Shown: piece after piece, positions 8,460 through 18,176 of the stretch
Numbering within the stretch: the first letter of the stretch is position 1
Layout: the number at the start of each line of letters is the position of its first letter
Origin: Eubacteriales bacterium
GTDB lineage: Bacteria; Bacillota; Clostridia; Oscillospirales; Acutalibacteraceae
DNA length: 64,000 nt
Assembly: GCA_030533225.1 (NCBI GenBank)
Contig: JAUNJO010000002.1
Coordinates: 42,174-106,173, forward strand
Reading direction: 5' to 3'
Notes under the pieces: model-generated
Databases searched by the model: none
Seen by the model: only the letters and a program-made list of their open reading frames with translations
Told to the model about the DNA's origin: nothing
Program-made: the position numbers and the translations under genes

Positions 8460-8490
8460 CGTGTAGTGCCACTTTTGATGACACTACACG
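8460..8490. other. Intercistronic hairpin between dnaK and dnaJ
   Basis: CGTGTAGTG (8460-8468) and CACTACACG (8482-8490) form a 9-bp perfect stem with a 13-base loop. Read on the minus strand it lies between the dnaK stop and the dnaJ start and is followed only by a weak T-rich stretch, so it fits a partial terminator or RNA-processing/stability element better than a full terminator. Confidence 0.6.
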
Positions 8491-8522
8491 AATTGCAGCA
8501 ACAATATTATTATATGCAAAAA

Positions 8523-10379
<1,857 letters not shown>

Positions 10380-10420
10380 TCAAATGTGATTTAAGATTAT
10401 ATACTATATAGTAACTGTCC

Positions 10421-10996
10421 TTAGCTGTTGGTAACCTGTACCATGGCAGGACGGATTATTTTTTCGCCTATTTTGTAGCCTTTCTGGAAAACCATCCCAA
10501 GAGAGTTTGCAGGAAGGTCGGGGTTATCTATCATTGAGATTGCGTTGTGCAAAGTGGGGTCGAAAATGTCTCCCACTTCACCGAAAGCCTCAACTCCCAG
10601 TTTTTCAAGGCTCTTTTTGAGCTGATTGCCGATAAGCTCAATGCCCTCCTTGTGGGGATCGTCCTGTGAGGCGTTTGAAAGAGCCGCGGTTACGCTGTCT
10701 GCAAGGGGAAGAAGTTCCTCAACCGCCTTCGCGGTTGCGTCTGCATAGATGGAGAGTTTCTCCTGCTGAGTTCTCTTTCTGTAATTGTCGTACTCGGCGG
10801 CCAGGCGGAGATATTTGTCCTTTTGAGCGTTTAGCTCCTCGGTGAGCGTCTCCTCCAAAGTTTTCTCCTGTACTTGTTCTTCCGATGTTTCCTGTGCTGC
10901 TTCTTCTGTTGTTTCTTCTACGGTTTCTGCAGTCTCCACAGTTTCCTCGCAAACATCTTCGATATTCTCGTTTTTATTCTTTGAACACTTGCTCAT
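10421..10996 (-). CDS. grpE: Nucleotide exchange factor GrpE
   Basis: A 191-residue GrpE. An acidic, low-complexity N-terminus rich in Glu and Thr (residues 8-55) leads into the long coiled coil that starts at LNAQKDKYLRLAAEYDNYRKRT. The C-terminal beta-domain carries the family signature around FDPTLHNAIS and VFQKGYKIGEKIIRPAMV. It forms a dimer that promotes ADP release from DnaK. It lies between hrcA and dnaK in the standard order, with a 31-bp gap to hrcA. Confidence 0.96.
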   Translation of the reverse strand: MSKCSKNKNENIEDVCEETVETAETVEETTEEAAQETSEEQVQEKTLEETLTEELNAQKDKYLRLAAEYDNYRKRTQQEKLSIYADATAKAVEELLPLADSVTAALSNASQDDPHKEGIELIGNQLKKSLEKLGVEAFGEVGDIFDPTLHNAISMIDNPDLPANSLGMVFQKGYKIGEKIIRPAMVQVTNS

Positions 10997-11027
10997 AATG
11001 AACTCCTTATATGTTTTATATATCGAC

Positions 11028-12056
11028 TTATATGTCGACCATTTCTTCCAAGAGTGACCCTACCTTGCCTGTGATGTAGCTTACAGCACCCATGGCAGAT
11101 GCGTAATCCATTCTGCCCGGACCGAAAAGCGCCACTGCACCGGCGGTGCGTCCTTCGATTTCGTATCTTCCGCAAACCACACAGGCTGTGCGAAGTTCAG
11201 GTGCCGCACATTCCGAGCCGATGTGAATGCTCAGGTGACTTTTGCCGAGAAGCAGAAGCTTTGAAACCTGCTCTCTGTCACTCAAAAAGGAGAGGATTCT
11301 TCGGGCTGTGTGAGGGTCAACCTCATCTGAGAAAAGAAGATTTTTCTCGCCCGAAACACAGAGCTGAACCTTAAGCGCCTGCTCGGAAATCTCCATAATC
11401 GCCGTGAGTGCCTGAGGAATTATAAGGAACAATTCCGAGAAGCTTGCGGCAACCGTCTGCATAAAGGGCCGGTTGATACTCTCAAGGGGTACACCGCAAA
11501 GGGCTTTGTTGAGGGTTTCGTGCAATATGGTGAGAATCTCCGAATTCACAACGAAGTTACACCTGAACAGCCTGCTCTTTACCATGCCCGTGGTGGTTAC
11601 GAGCACTACCATAACGGTGTGCCTGCCTGTGCCGATGAAGTGAAGCCGGTGTATCCGTGATTCCTCACAGGGGGGCGTGGTGGTGACTGCCGCATATCCG
11701 ATGTATTCGCTCAAAAGGGTTGCCGCCGCAGTGAGCAGTGATTCGGGGGTGTCGGCGGCTCCGGTGAGCTTCAGGTCCATGTAGTCCCTTGCTCTTTCAG
11801 GGGGGAGAAGAGGTACCATCAGGTTGTCGATGTAGTATCTCAGTCCCTTTTGAGAGGGGATTCTGCCTGCGGAGGTGTGTGGCTGATAAATGTAGCCTTT
11901 GTTTGTAAGGTCCGCCATGTCATTTCGCACTGTGGCAGGAGAGACGGAAATTCCTGTTTCAAGAAGCAGGGATTTAGAGCCGACCGGGTCCCCTGTGGCA
12001 ACGAAGCCATCGACGATAGCCTTGAGGATTTTCTGTTTTCTGGGGTTTAGCTCCAA
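11028..12056 (-). CDS. hrcA: Heat-inducible transcription repressor HrcA
   Basis: A 342-residue HrcA. The N-terminal winged helix begins at ELNPRKQKILKAIVDGF and includes ATVRNDMADLTNKGYIYQPHTSAGRIPS, the family hallmark. The C-terminal GAF-like region ends in YASAMGAVSYITGKVGSLLEEMV. It represses heat-shock operons by binding the CIRCE operator and is kept active by GroEL. I chose TTG at 12056 because AGGAGG (12070-12065) stands 8 bases before it, whereas the longer frame would start inside the CIRCE element. It is the first gene of the hrcA-grpE-dnaK-dnaJ-prmA cluster and so probably autoregulated. Confidence 0.95.
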   Translation of the reverse strand: MELNPRKQKILKAIVDGFVATGDPVGSKSLLLETGISVSPATVRNDMADLTNKGYIYQPHTSAGRIPSQKGLRYYIDNLMVPLLPPERARDYMDLKLTGAADTPESLLTAAATLLSEYIGYAAVTTTPPCEESRIHRLHFIGTGRHTVMVVLVTTTGMVKSRLFRCNFVVNSEILTILHETLNKALCGVPLESINRPFMQTVAASFSELFLIIPQALTAIMEISEQALKVQLCVSGEKNLLFSDEVDPHTARRILSFLSDREQVSKLLLLGKSHLSIHIGSECAAPELRTACVVCGRYEIEGRTAGAVALFGPGRMDYASAMGAVSYITGKVGSLLEEMVDI

Positions 12057-12079
12057 GACTGTCGCCTCCTTTTCGGAAA

Positions 12080-12106
12080 TTAGCACTCTCGACTGCCGAG
12101 TGCTAA
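12080..12106. promoter_or_regulatory. CIRCE operator
   Basis: TTAGCACTC (12080-12088), nine bases, and GAGTGCTAA (12098-12106) match the CIRCE consensus exactly in both arms. It lies between the hrcA promoter and start codon, where bound HrcA would block transcription of the whole heat-shock cluster. Confidence 0.98.
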
Positions 12107-12116
12107 CTCTGTATAT

Positions 12117-12145
12117 AATCTACACCCAAAATCAGGAAATGTCAA
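12117..12145 (-). promoter_or_regulatory. Promoter of the hrcA operon
   Basis: On the minus strand TTGACA (12145-12140), a 17-bp spacer and TAGATT (12122-12117) form a vegetative promoter. The CIRCE element begins about 10 bp downstream. Confidence 0.6.
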
Positions 12146-12156
12146 GTGTATTTTGA

Positions 12157-12353
12157 ATAAAAGAATTGTGAAGTTTTTGTGTCTTTGGGGAAAAACCTGC
12201 GAAATAAAGCAAAACTTTGTCGCATATATTAATGTAATAATATAAAACCCCCAAAGCTCTTGTGTAAAGAAAGAGTATTCTCTCTATATCTTGTGTGTTT
12301 TTTCGCAAAGTAAAAAAGATTTCAAAAAAATCTTATAAAAACGATAAAAATAC
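12157..12353. other. AT-rich intergenic stretch, nothing recognised
   Basis: Between the divergent hrcA and rpsT promoters I see only A/T-rich sequence with poly-A and poly-T runs and no convincing gene, RNA element or repeat. Confidence 0.5.
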
Positions 12354-12382
12354 TTGCAATTTTGAAAGTTTGGTGTTATTAT
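12354..12382 (+). promoter_or_regulatory. Promoter of rpsT
   Basis: TTGCAA (12354-12359), 17 bp and TATTAT (12377-12382) lie 87 bp upstream of the rpsT start. Confidence 0.6.
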
Positions 12383-12469
12383 TGTTTGTACACGATTGGT
12401 ATAAGAGGATTTATGCCTTTAATTTTTACTCACGGATTTCGTGTCAATGTTTTTTAAGGAGGTGGGACA

Positions 12470-12730
12470 ATGCCTAATATCAAATCAGCAAAAAAGCGTG
12501 TTAAGGTTATCGCAACCAAGACTGCTCAGAACAAGAGCATCAAGTCTGCTCTCAGAACAGCCGTTAAGAAAGCATACATTGCTATCGACACCAACGCCGA
12601 GAACAAAGCTGAGGCGGTTCGTCTTGCTGTTAAGAAAATTGATCAGGCCGCCGCAAAGGGTATTCTGCATAAGAACACTGCCGCCAGAAGTAAGTCAAAT
12701 CTCATGAAGCGCCTCAACGCTGCTGCATAA
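12470..12730 (+). CDS. rpsT: 30S ribosomal protein S20
   Basis: An 86-residue, strongly basic protein beginning MPNIKSAKKRVKV and containing KNTAARSKSNLMKRLN near the C-terminus, the standard S20 signature. S20 binds 16S rRNA early in 30S assembly. A strong AAGGAGG site precedes the ATG. It is a single-gene unit with its own promoter and a clear terminator, and it stands back to back with hrcA, a frequent arrangement in Firmicutes. Confidence 0.97.
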   Translation: MPNIKSAKKRVKVIATKTAQNKSIKSALRTAVKKAYIAIDTNAENKAEAVRLAVKKIDQAAAKGILHKNTAARSKSNLMKRLNAAA

Positions 12731-12760
12731 GTTTGAATTTTCTTAATATGAACAGCCTTA

Positions 12761-12787
12761 AAAGCAGAGTTATCTCTGCTTTTTTTG
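12761..12787 (+). terminator. Terminator of rpsT
   Basis: AAAGCAGAG (12761-12769), a four-base loop and CTCTGCTTT (12774-12782) run directly into a T tract. Confidence 0.92.
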
Positions 12788-12848
12788 TTTATGTAAATCA
12801 ATACGGTTTCGAAGCAGAGGAAATTTTCCTGTGGCACTAATAAATTTA

Positions 12849-12877
12849 TTGACTTTTGAAGAAGTGACTGTTATTAT
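12849..12877 (+). promoter_or_regulatory. Promoter of the 50-residue peptide gene
   Basis: TTGACT (12849-12854), 17 bp and TATTAT (12872-12877) give a good vegetative promoter 53 bp before the small ORF. Confidence 0.65.
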
Positions 12878-12929
12878 AAAGATAGTTACAAAGAATATAA
12901 GCGTGATATTCTTATAGGAGGTACGATTT

Positions 12930-13082
12930 ATGAAAAAGAACAATTCTTACGGATGGATTATCGCAGTTTTGGCAGCAATAATCGCAGTGGGCGCTGCAGT
13001 TGCGACTTTCCTGCTCCTCAAGAAGAAGAAGGAAGAGGACGACGCAGAGCTGGAGGAGTATCTGGATAACGCAATCGTTTAA
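12930..13082 (+). CDS. Small single-pass membrane protein (50 residues)
   Basis: ATG at 12930 is preceded by AGGAGG at the normal distance and opens a 50-residue frame ending TAA at 13082. The peptide starts MKKNNSYGWII, has one transmembrane helix (about residues 8-30, rich in Ala, Val, Ile and Leu), then KKKK, then an acidic tail (EEDDAELEEYLD). The positive cluster after the helix suggests that the acidic tail is cytoplasmic. It has its own promoter and terminator, which supports a real gene despite its size. I do not recognise the family and propose no function. Confidence 0.8.
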   Translation: MKKNNSYGWIIAVLAAIIAVGAAVATFLLLKKKKEEDDAELEEYLDNAIV

Positions 13083-13132
13083 TTTCCTGCAAATCAGGAT
13101 GCAAAGGCGTAATTTCAAAATGACAATGTGCA

Positions 13133-13162
13133 ACAAGGGGTAGTTATGCCCCTTGTTTTTTT
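13133..13162 (+). terminator. Terminator of the 50-residue peptide gene
   Basis: ACAAGGGG (13133-13140) and CCCCTTGT (13149-13156) form a stem with an 8-base loop followed by a run of T. Confidence 0.9.
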
Positions 13163-13208
13163 GTGGCAAGGGAATTGCTTTTGAATTGCAAAAGGCGAAA
13201 AGAACATG

Positions 13209-13243
13209 AAAAAGCCGTGTTTGGACTGTCCGAAACACGGCTT
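13209..13243 (-). terminator. Terminator of the DUF1846 gene
   Basis: AAGCCGTGTTT (13212-13222) and AAACACGGCTT (13233-13243) form an 11-bp stem. On the minus strand it follows the DUF1846 stop and ends in TTTTTC. Confidence 0.85.
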
Positions 13244-13275
13244 GACTGTTTTGTGCGGTTATCTTTTTGAAGTTA

Positions 13276-14760
13276 TCAAAGATGATAGAGCTTCTTTGTC
13301 TGATATGTGGGCTCGCAGGTCAGGTTCACACCCAGCTTTTTGAAGGTCTTTTCGTCAATGGCGGCGAGAATTACGCTTGCGTGTGCCTCACAGCCGGAGA
13401 GCAGATGAAGCTGCTGGAGCGCCTTTTGAGCCTGAGGGTCGGTTGCGGCGCAGATGGAAAGTGCCAAAAGCACCTCGTCGATGTGAAGTCTGGGGTTGCG
13501 GTTTCCCAGGTGTCCCACCTTAAGCTTTTGGATAGGCTCGATAATGGTGGGGGAGATAAGGTGAATATCGTCATCAATTCCGCCCAAATACTTGAGGGCA
13601 TTGAGGATTGCGGCGGAGGACGCACCGAGAAGCGAGGAGGTTTTGCCTGTGATGACGGTGCCGTCAGGCATCTCTATGGCGGTTGCAGGCTCCCCTGTTA
13701 ACTCGGCTTTTTTGTTGGCGGCGGCAATGACAGGCCTGTCTTCAGAGCTTATTCCTGCCTGCTTCATAAGAAGCTCAAGCTTGTAGACAACATCCTTTTC
13801 GGTGATTCCCTGACGAACAGAGCACATGGCGCTGTAGTAGCGTCTGATAATCTCCTGCTGTGCGGCTTTGCAAACCGCTTCGTCGTCAATGATGCAGTTG
13901 CCTGCCATGTTTACACCCATGTCTGTGGGGGATTTGTAGGGACATTCACCCAAAATCTGCTCAAAGGTTGCGCTGAGCACAGGGAAAATCTCAACATCTC
14001 TGTTATAGTTGACGGTGGTTTCACCGTAGGCTTCAAAGTGGTAGGGGTCAAGCATGTTTACATCGTTCAGATCGGCAGTTGCCGCCTCGTATGCCATGTT
14101 GACGGGGTGTTTCAGGGGAAGATTCCAAATTGGGAAGGTTTCAAATTTAGCATATCCTGCCTTGATGCCTCTTTTGTGCTCGTGGTAAAGCTGTGAAAGA
14201 CAGGTTGCCATTTTGCCTGAGCCGGGACCGGGAGCAGTTACGATTACAAGCTCCTTTTCGGTTTCCACATATTCGTTTTTGCCCAAGCCCTCGTCACTTA
14301 CGATGAATTCAACATCGGCAGGATAGCCGGGGATGGGGTAGTGTCTGTAGACTTTCACACCCAAGTTTTCAAGTCGTTTCTGGAACTTCTTGGCTGCCGG
14401 CTGATTTGCGTAGCAGGTGAGCACAACACTGCCTACATAAAGACCTACGCTTCTGAAAACATCAATGAGACGCAGGGTGTCAAGGTCGTATGTAATGCCC
14501 AGATCACCGCGGATTTTGTTCTTTTCGATGTCAGAGGCGTTGATTACAATGAGGATTTCAGCCTTGTCGCGAAGCTTCAGGAGCATCTGGAGCTTGCTGT
14601 CGGGAGCAAAGCCCGGAAGCACTCGGGAAGCGTGAAAATCATCGTAGAGCTTACCGCCGAATTCAAGGTAAAGCTTACCTCCGAAAAGGTCGATGCGCTC
14701 CTTGATTTTTTCCGATTGCATGGCAAGGTATTTGTCGTTGTCAAAGCCTTTCGTAAACAT
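13276..14760 (-). CDS. DUF1846 (UPF0371) family protein
   Basis: A 494-residue protein matching the DUF1846 family over its whole length, starting MFTKGFDNDKYLAMQSEKIKERI. A P-loop-like segment APGPGSGKMATCLSQLYHEH lies near residue 200. YANQPAAKKFQKRLE and YRHYPIPGYPADVEFI precede it, and AALSICAATDPQAQKALQQL lies near the C-terminus. Crystal structures exist for the family but the reaction is not settled to my knowledge; nucleotide binding is suggested by the P-loop. It is a single-gene unit with its own promoter and terminator. Confidence 0.85.
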   Translation of the reverse strand: MFTKGFDNDKYLAMQSEKIKERIDLFGGKLYLEFGGKLYDDFHASRVLPGFAPDSKLQMLLKLRDKAEILIVINASDIEKNKIRGDLGITYDLDTLRLIDVFRSVGLYVGSVVLTCYANQPAAKKFQKRLENLGVKVYRHYPIPGYPADVEFIVSDEGLGKNEYVETEKELVIVTAPGPGSGKMATCLSQLYHEHKRGIKAGYAKFETFPIWNLPLKHPVNMAYEAATADLNDVNMLDPYHFEAYGETTVNYNRDVEIFPVLSATFEQILGECPYKSPTDMGVNMAGNCIIDDEAVCKAAQQEIIRRYYSAMCSVRQGITEKDVVYKLELLMKQAGISSEDRPVIAAANKKAELTGEPATAIEMPDGTVITGKTSSLLGASSAAILNALKYLGGIDDDIHLISPTIIEPIQKLKVGHLGNRNPRLHIDEVLLALSICAATDPQAQKALQQLHLLSGCEAHASVILAAIDEKTFKKLGVNLTCEPTYQTKKLYHL

Positions 14761-14825
14761 AGGCTTACCTCCTATCAGGCAAATGCTTCTATACTGATTT
14801 CGATAAAATTCAATTCCAAAAAAAT

Positions 14826-14854
14826 ATTATACAATGATTTATTTATCATTTCAA
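14826..14854 (-). promoter_or_regulatory. Promoter of the DUF1846 gene
   Basis: On the minus strand TTGAAA (14854-14849), 17 bp and TATAAT (14831-14826) lie 65 bp upstream of the start codon. Confidence 0.65.
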
Positions 14855-14880
14855 GAGGGAAAACCCTCAATTTCCGCAAA

Positions 14881-14903
14881 AAAAAGCCCGAGAGTGCTCG
14901 GGC
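14881..14903 (-). terminator. Terminator of the spoVAE / small membrane protein unit
   Basis: GCCCGAG (14886-14892), AGTG and CTCGGGC (14897-14903) form a stem. On the minus strand it is followed by eight or more T, just after the small membrane protein gene. Confidence 0.9.
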
Positions 14904-14924
14904 GAAAAGGGACAGAATGAATTA

Positions 14925-15233
14925 TTACTTTTTCAGCTTAAAGAAAGCCACAACAACGGCTACTATCCCCCCGAAAAGCAGGGTGACTGCTCCAAATATG
15001 GGAAGCGAAAAGCCTTTGGTGAAAACGCTCAGCACCTTTGAGGGGTCAAGGGCCGAAGCTCCGCTGCTTGCGGCGAAACTCTGCAGCCACTGAAAGAAGG
15101 AGTGGCCCGTACCTGTCATAGTACCGCTTGCAGGCAGGCTTTCCTTTATTTCACCGCTGACCTTCTGTGCTTTTTCTCTGAATATTTTGCCTTTGTTTTT
15201 TATGTCATCTTTTTGTAAATCTCTTATGCTCAT
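14925..15233 (-). CDS. Small protein with C-terminal membrane anchor (unknown)
   Basis: A 102-residue protein starting at ATG 15233 (MSIRDLQKDD), chosen over a longer frame because GAGGGG lies a few bases upstream. The first half is charged, the middle (about 40-65) is Ser/Gly/Ala-rich, and residues 77-98 form one hydrophobic helix ending in FFKLKK. I do not recognise the family. It follows spoVAE by 112 bp on the same strand and is closed by the terminator, so it may share the sporulation-time expression expected of spoVAE; that is inference from position only. Confidence 0.65.
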   Translation of the reverse strand: MSIRDLQKDDIKNKGKIFREKAQKVSGEIKESLPASGTMTGTGHSFFQWLQSFAASSGASALDPSKVLSVFTKGFSLPIFGAVTLLFGGIVAVVVAFFKLKK

Positions 15234-15345
15234 AGCATACCCCTCGAAAACAAAATGAAATAAACATAATAACCTATTATAAGTATTATACATCTTTACT
15301 GTTTTGTTATCAAGGGGTAAATTTCATATATTTTCGGGTTTTATA

Positions 15346-15714
15346 CTAACTTTTCATTCGAGATTTGCCAAAAACAGACGCCAAGAGAGAAAAGAACACA
15401 GCGGCACTCACTCCTGCGGCTGCGGCGGTAAGACCGCCTGTTATGATGCCCATTGGCCCTTTGATGTCTATCTCGTCACGCACCCCTGCGGCGATTACAT
15501 CGCCGAAGCCCAAAAGGGGAACGGATACACCTGCCCCTGCAAACTCCTTAATCGGCTCAAAGATGCCTATTGCGGAGAGGATAACTCCCAAGACAACACA
15601 GCCGGTGAGAATCCTTGCAGGAGTGAGCTTCGTGTAGTCCACCAGAAGCTGTGCCAGGACGCAGATAAACCCTCCCACCGCGAAAGCCTTTACGAGATTT
15701 AAGAAAATTTCCAT
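15346..15714 (-). CDS. spoVAE: Stage V sporulation protein AE (SpoVAE family)
   Basis: A 122-residue membrane protein matching SpoVAE. Visible signatures are KAFAVGGFICVLAQLLVDYTKLTPARIL near the N-terminus (read as KAFAVGGFICV and TKLTPARILTG), EFAGAGVSVPLLGFGDVIAAG in the middle and GLTAAAAGVSAAVFF near the end. SpoVA proteins form the channel that moves dipicolinic acid into the developing spore and out at germination. The usual neighbours spoVAC and spoVAD are not here; the gene upstream is rnfC on the opposite strand. This indicates a spore-forming organism, with the remaining spoVA genes elsewhere. Confidence 0.88.
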   Translation of the reverse strand: MEIFLNLVKAFAVGGFICVLAQLLVDYTKLTPARILTGCVVLGVILSAIGIFEPIKEFAGAGVSVPLLGFGDVIAAGVRDEIDIKGPMGIITGGLTAAAAGVSAAVFFSLLASVFGKSRMKS

Positions 15715-15759
15715 AAAAACACCCTTTTCATGTTAATTTTTTAACTAATAATTGTAATG

Positions 15760-15788
15760 TTGAAATAGAAAGAATAATGTGGTATATT
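15760..15788 (+). promoter_or_regulatory. Promoter of the rnf operon
   Basis: TTGAAA (15760-15765), 17 bp and TATATT (15783-15788) lie 84 bp before the rnfC start. Confidence 0.55.
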
Positions 15789-15872
15789 TTAATGTGTATA
15801 TCTATTATTCGGTATCCGGTAAGTGATTATTCACAAGTTATGAATTTATCTTCTTTTTAAGGAGGATTGCAT

Positions 15873-17237
15873 ATGAAAAATACATACGGGAAATTAGGTG
15901 TGAAGCCCTTTAGGACAAGGGGCGGAGTGAAAGCTCCCCACAGAAAAAACACCGCCTCATGTGAAAGCATAATTATGCCCTCACCCAAAGAGGTAATAAT
16001 TCCCATGTCACAGCACATAGGTGCTCCCTGCAAAGTCTGTGTGAGTGTGGGCGACAGGGTATATGCAGGCACAAAAATCGGTGAGGCTGCAGGCTTTGTG
16101 TCTGCGCCCATTCACTCAAGCGTCAGCGGAACGGTCAGGAAAATATCTCAGATAGTCCTGCCCTCCGGCAGTCTTTGTGACGCTGTGGTTATTGAGTCCG
16201 ACGGACTTGACACCATAGATCCCGAAATTAAAGCCCCCGTTGTTGACAGCCGTGAAAAGTTCCTTGAGGCTGTGAAAAACAGCGGTCTTGTGGGACTTGG
16301 CGGTGCAGGCTTTCCGGCTCATGTGAAGCTGAATGTCCCAAAGGACAAGGAAGTGGATGTGCTTCTCATCAACTGTGCAGAGTGCGAGCCTTATATCACC
16401 ACCGACCACAGGGAGGTTTTGGAAAATTCCTGGAACATTCTGTCGGGCATTTATGCGATTCGGGAAATTTTGGGTATCGACCTTGCCATTATCGGAATCG
16501 AGGATAACAAGCCGGACGCCATAAAGGTGCTTCGGGAGATTGCGGACAACGAAAAGTACGACCCCGAGGATTTGGTGAGGGTTGTGCCCCTCAAGGCCTC
16601 CTACCCACAGGGTGCGGAAAAGGTGCTCATAAAGGCCCTCACTAACCGGGAAGTCCCTGAAGGAAAGCTCCCCGTTGATGTAGGGTGCGTGGTCATGAAT
16701 GTGGCATCTGTTGCGTTTTTGGGTGAGTATCTCAAGACGGGTGTTCCTCTGATAAAAAAGCGTCTGACCGTTGACGGAAGCGCAATAAAAGAGCCGAAAA
16801 ATTTGGTTGTGCCCATCGGCACACCCATTAAAGATGTAATCGAATTTGCAGGGGGATACAAGGAGGACGCACGAAAAATACTCATGGGCGGCCCCATGAT
16901 GGGAATTGCCCTTGTGGACGATTCCCTTCCCATTCTCAAGCAGAATAACGCCATTCTTGCCTTTGGCGAAAAAGAGGCGAAGCTGCATGAAGCTACTGCG
17001 TGTATCCGTTGCGGAAGATGTATATCCGCCTGTCCCATGGAGCTTATGCCCACAAAATTAACCGACGCGGTGAATAAGGGCGATTTTTCACAAATGCAGA
17101 AATATCACATAAATTCCTGTATGGAATGCGGCTGCTGTGCCTTCAGCTGTCCTGCCAAAAGGCACCTTGTTCAGACTATCCGCCAAGGCAAAGCGGATTT
17201 ACGCGCACAGCTCAGTAAACAGAAGGAGGGCAAATAA
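15873..17237 (+). CDS. rnfC: Rnf electron transport complex subunit RnfC
   Basis: A 454-residue RnfC, the NADH/FMN-binding peripheral subunit of the ferredoxin:NAD+ oxidoreductase. GLGGAGFPAHVK near residue 135 and INCAECEPY near residue 165 mark the Nqo1-like flavin/NADH domain. Two ferredoxin-type cluster motifs, CIRCGRCISACP and CMECGCCAFSCP, lie near residues 370-420. The start is ATG 15873 with AAGGAGG seven bases upstream; the frame also contains a TTG six bases earlier. It opens the rnfCDGEAB operon, which couples ferredoxin oxidation to ion pumping, and abuts rnfD without a gap. Confidence 0.97.
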   Translation: MKNTYGKLGVKPFRTRGGVKAPHRKNTASCESIIMPSPKEVIIPMSQHIGAPCKVCVSVGDRVYAGTKIGEAAGFVSAPIHSSVSGTVRKISQIVLPSGSLCDAVVIESDGLDTIDPEIKAPVVDSREKFLEAVKNSGLVGLGGAGFPAHVKLNVPKDKEVDVLLINCAECEPYITTDHREVLENSWNILSGIYAIREILGIDLAIIGIEDNKPDAIKVLREIADNEKYDPEDLVRVVPLKASYPQGAEKVLIKALTNREVPEGKLPVDVGCVVMNVASVAFLGEYLKTGVPLIKKRLTVDGSAIKEPKNLVVPIGTPIKDVIEFAGGYKEDARKILMGGPMMGIALVDDSLPILKQNNAILAFGEKEAKLHEATACIRCGRCISACPMELMPTKLTDAVNKGDFSQMQKYHINSCMECGCCAFSCPAKRHLVQTIRQGKADLRAQLSKQKEGK

Positions 17238-18176
17238 ATGAATAAACTTTTTGTATCTTCTTCTCCCCATTTGAAGAGTACGGTTACCACACGCAAAATC
17301 ATGCTTGATGTACTCATCGCCCTGGTGCCTGCGGTGATTGCCTCCTTTGTTCTGTTCGGCTGGCAGTCACTTATGCTTGTAGGCATTTGTGTGCTGTGCT
17401 GTGTGGTTTCCGAATATTTCTCGCGGATTATTATGAAGCGTGACAATACCGTGGGAGATTTGTCCGCGGCAGTTACAGGTGTGCTTTTGGCACTCAATCT
17501 GCCCTACAATATAAATCCGCTCATTGCCGCATTTGGCTCGGTTGCCGCTATAGTTGTTGTGAAGCAGATGTTCGGCGGTTTGGGTATGAACTTTGTAAAC
17601 CCTGCCCTTGCAGGCCGAGTAATTCTCCTTGTTTCCTTTCCCTCACAGATGACCTCTTGGGTGGGTACCCGGTTTATGGGCGGACTTGACGCTGTGACCT
17701 CTGCTACTCCCTTGGCGTCAGAGGTGGGTACATATTCCTATCTCGATTTGTTCCTGGGCAACCACTCAGGCTCCTTGGGTGAAACCTGTGCCCTTGCCCT
17801 TTTGATAGGCGGAGCATACCTTGTGATAAGAAAGGTAATCTCTCCCACAATTCCCCTTATCACCGTTGGTACAGCGGCGCTCATGTCCCTTGTTTTAGGC
17901 CGTGACCCCTTGACCGATGTGCTTTCGGGCGGACTTCTTTTGGGCGCGATTTTCATGGCTACCGACTATGTAACCTCTCCCATCACCTTCTTTGGCAAGG
18001 TTATCTACGCTGTGGGAATCGGTGCGCTCACCGTCTTAATCAGAGAGTTTGCAGACCTGCCCGAGGGTATGTCCTTTGCAATTCTCCTCTTTAACATTTT
18101 AACTCCGCTGATTGAGAATATTACCGTGAGAAAGCCCTTTGGCTGCGAAAAGAAAAAGAAGGAGGGGAAGGCATGA
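17238..18176 (+). CDS. rnfD: Rnf complex subunit RnfD
   Basis: A 312-residue membrane protein with multiple hydrophobic segments. The covalent FMN attachment region is visible as DAVTSATPLASE near residue 155, with the linking Thr in SATP. NLPYNINPLIAAFGSVAAI and GGLGMNFVNPALAGRV (family-conserved NP motif) lie near residues 90-130. RnfD is part of the membrane core through which electrons and ions (Na+ or H+) are moved. The stop overlaps the rnfG start by four bases. Confidence 0.97.
   Translation: MNKLFVSSSPHLKSTVTTRKIMLDVLIALVPAVIASFVLFGWQSLMLVGICVLCCVVSEYFSRIIMKRDNTVGDLSAAVTGVLLALNLPYNINPLIAAFGSVAAIVVVKQMFGGLGMNFVNPALAGRVILLVSFPSQMTSWVGTRFMGGLDAVTSATPLASEVGTYSYLDLFLGNHSGSLGETCALALLIGGAYLVIRKVISPTIPLITVGTAALMSLVLGRDPLTDVLSGGLLLGAIFMATDYVTSPITFFGKVIYAVGIGALTVLIREFADLPEGMSFAILLFNILTPLIENITVRKPFGCEKKKKEGKA

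Noticed and set aside
16116-16988. 290-codon frame opposite rnfC
   Set aside because: It is antisense to a clearly coding gene and has no family resemblance or initiation signal.
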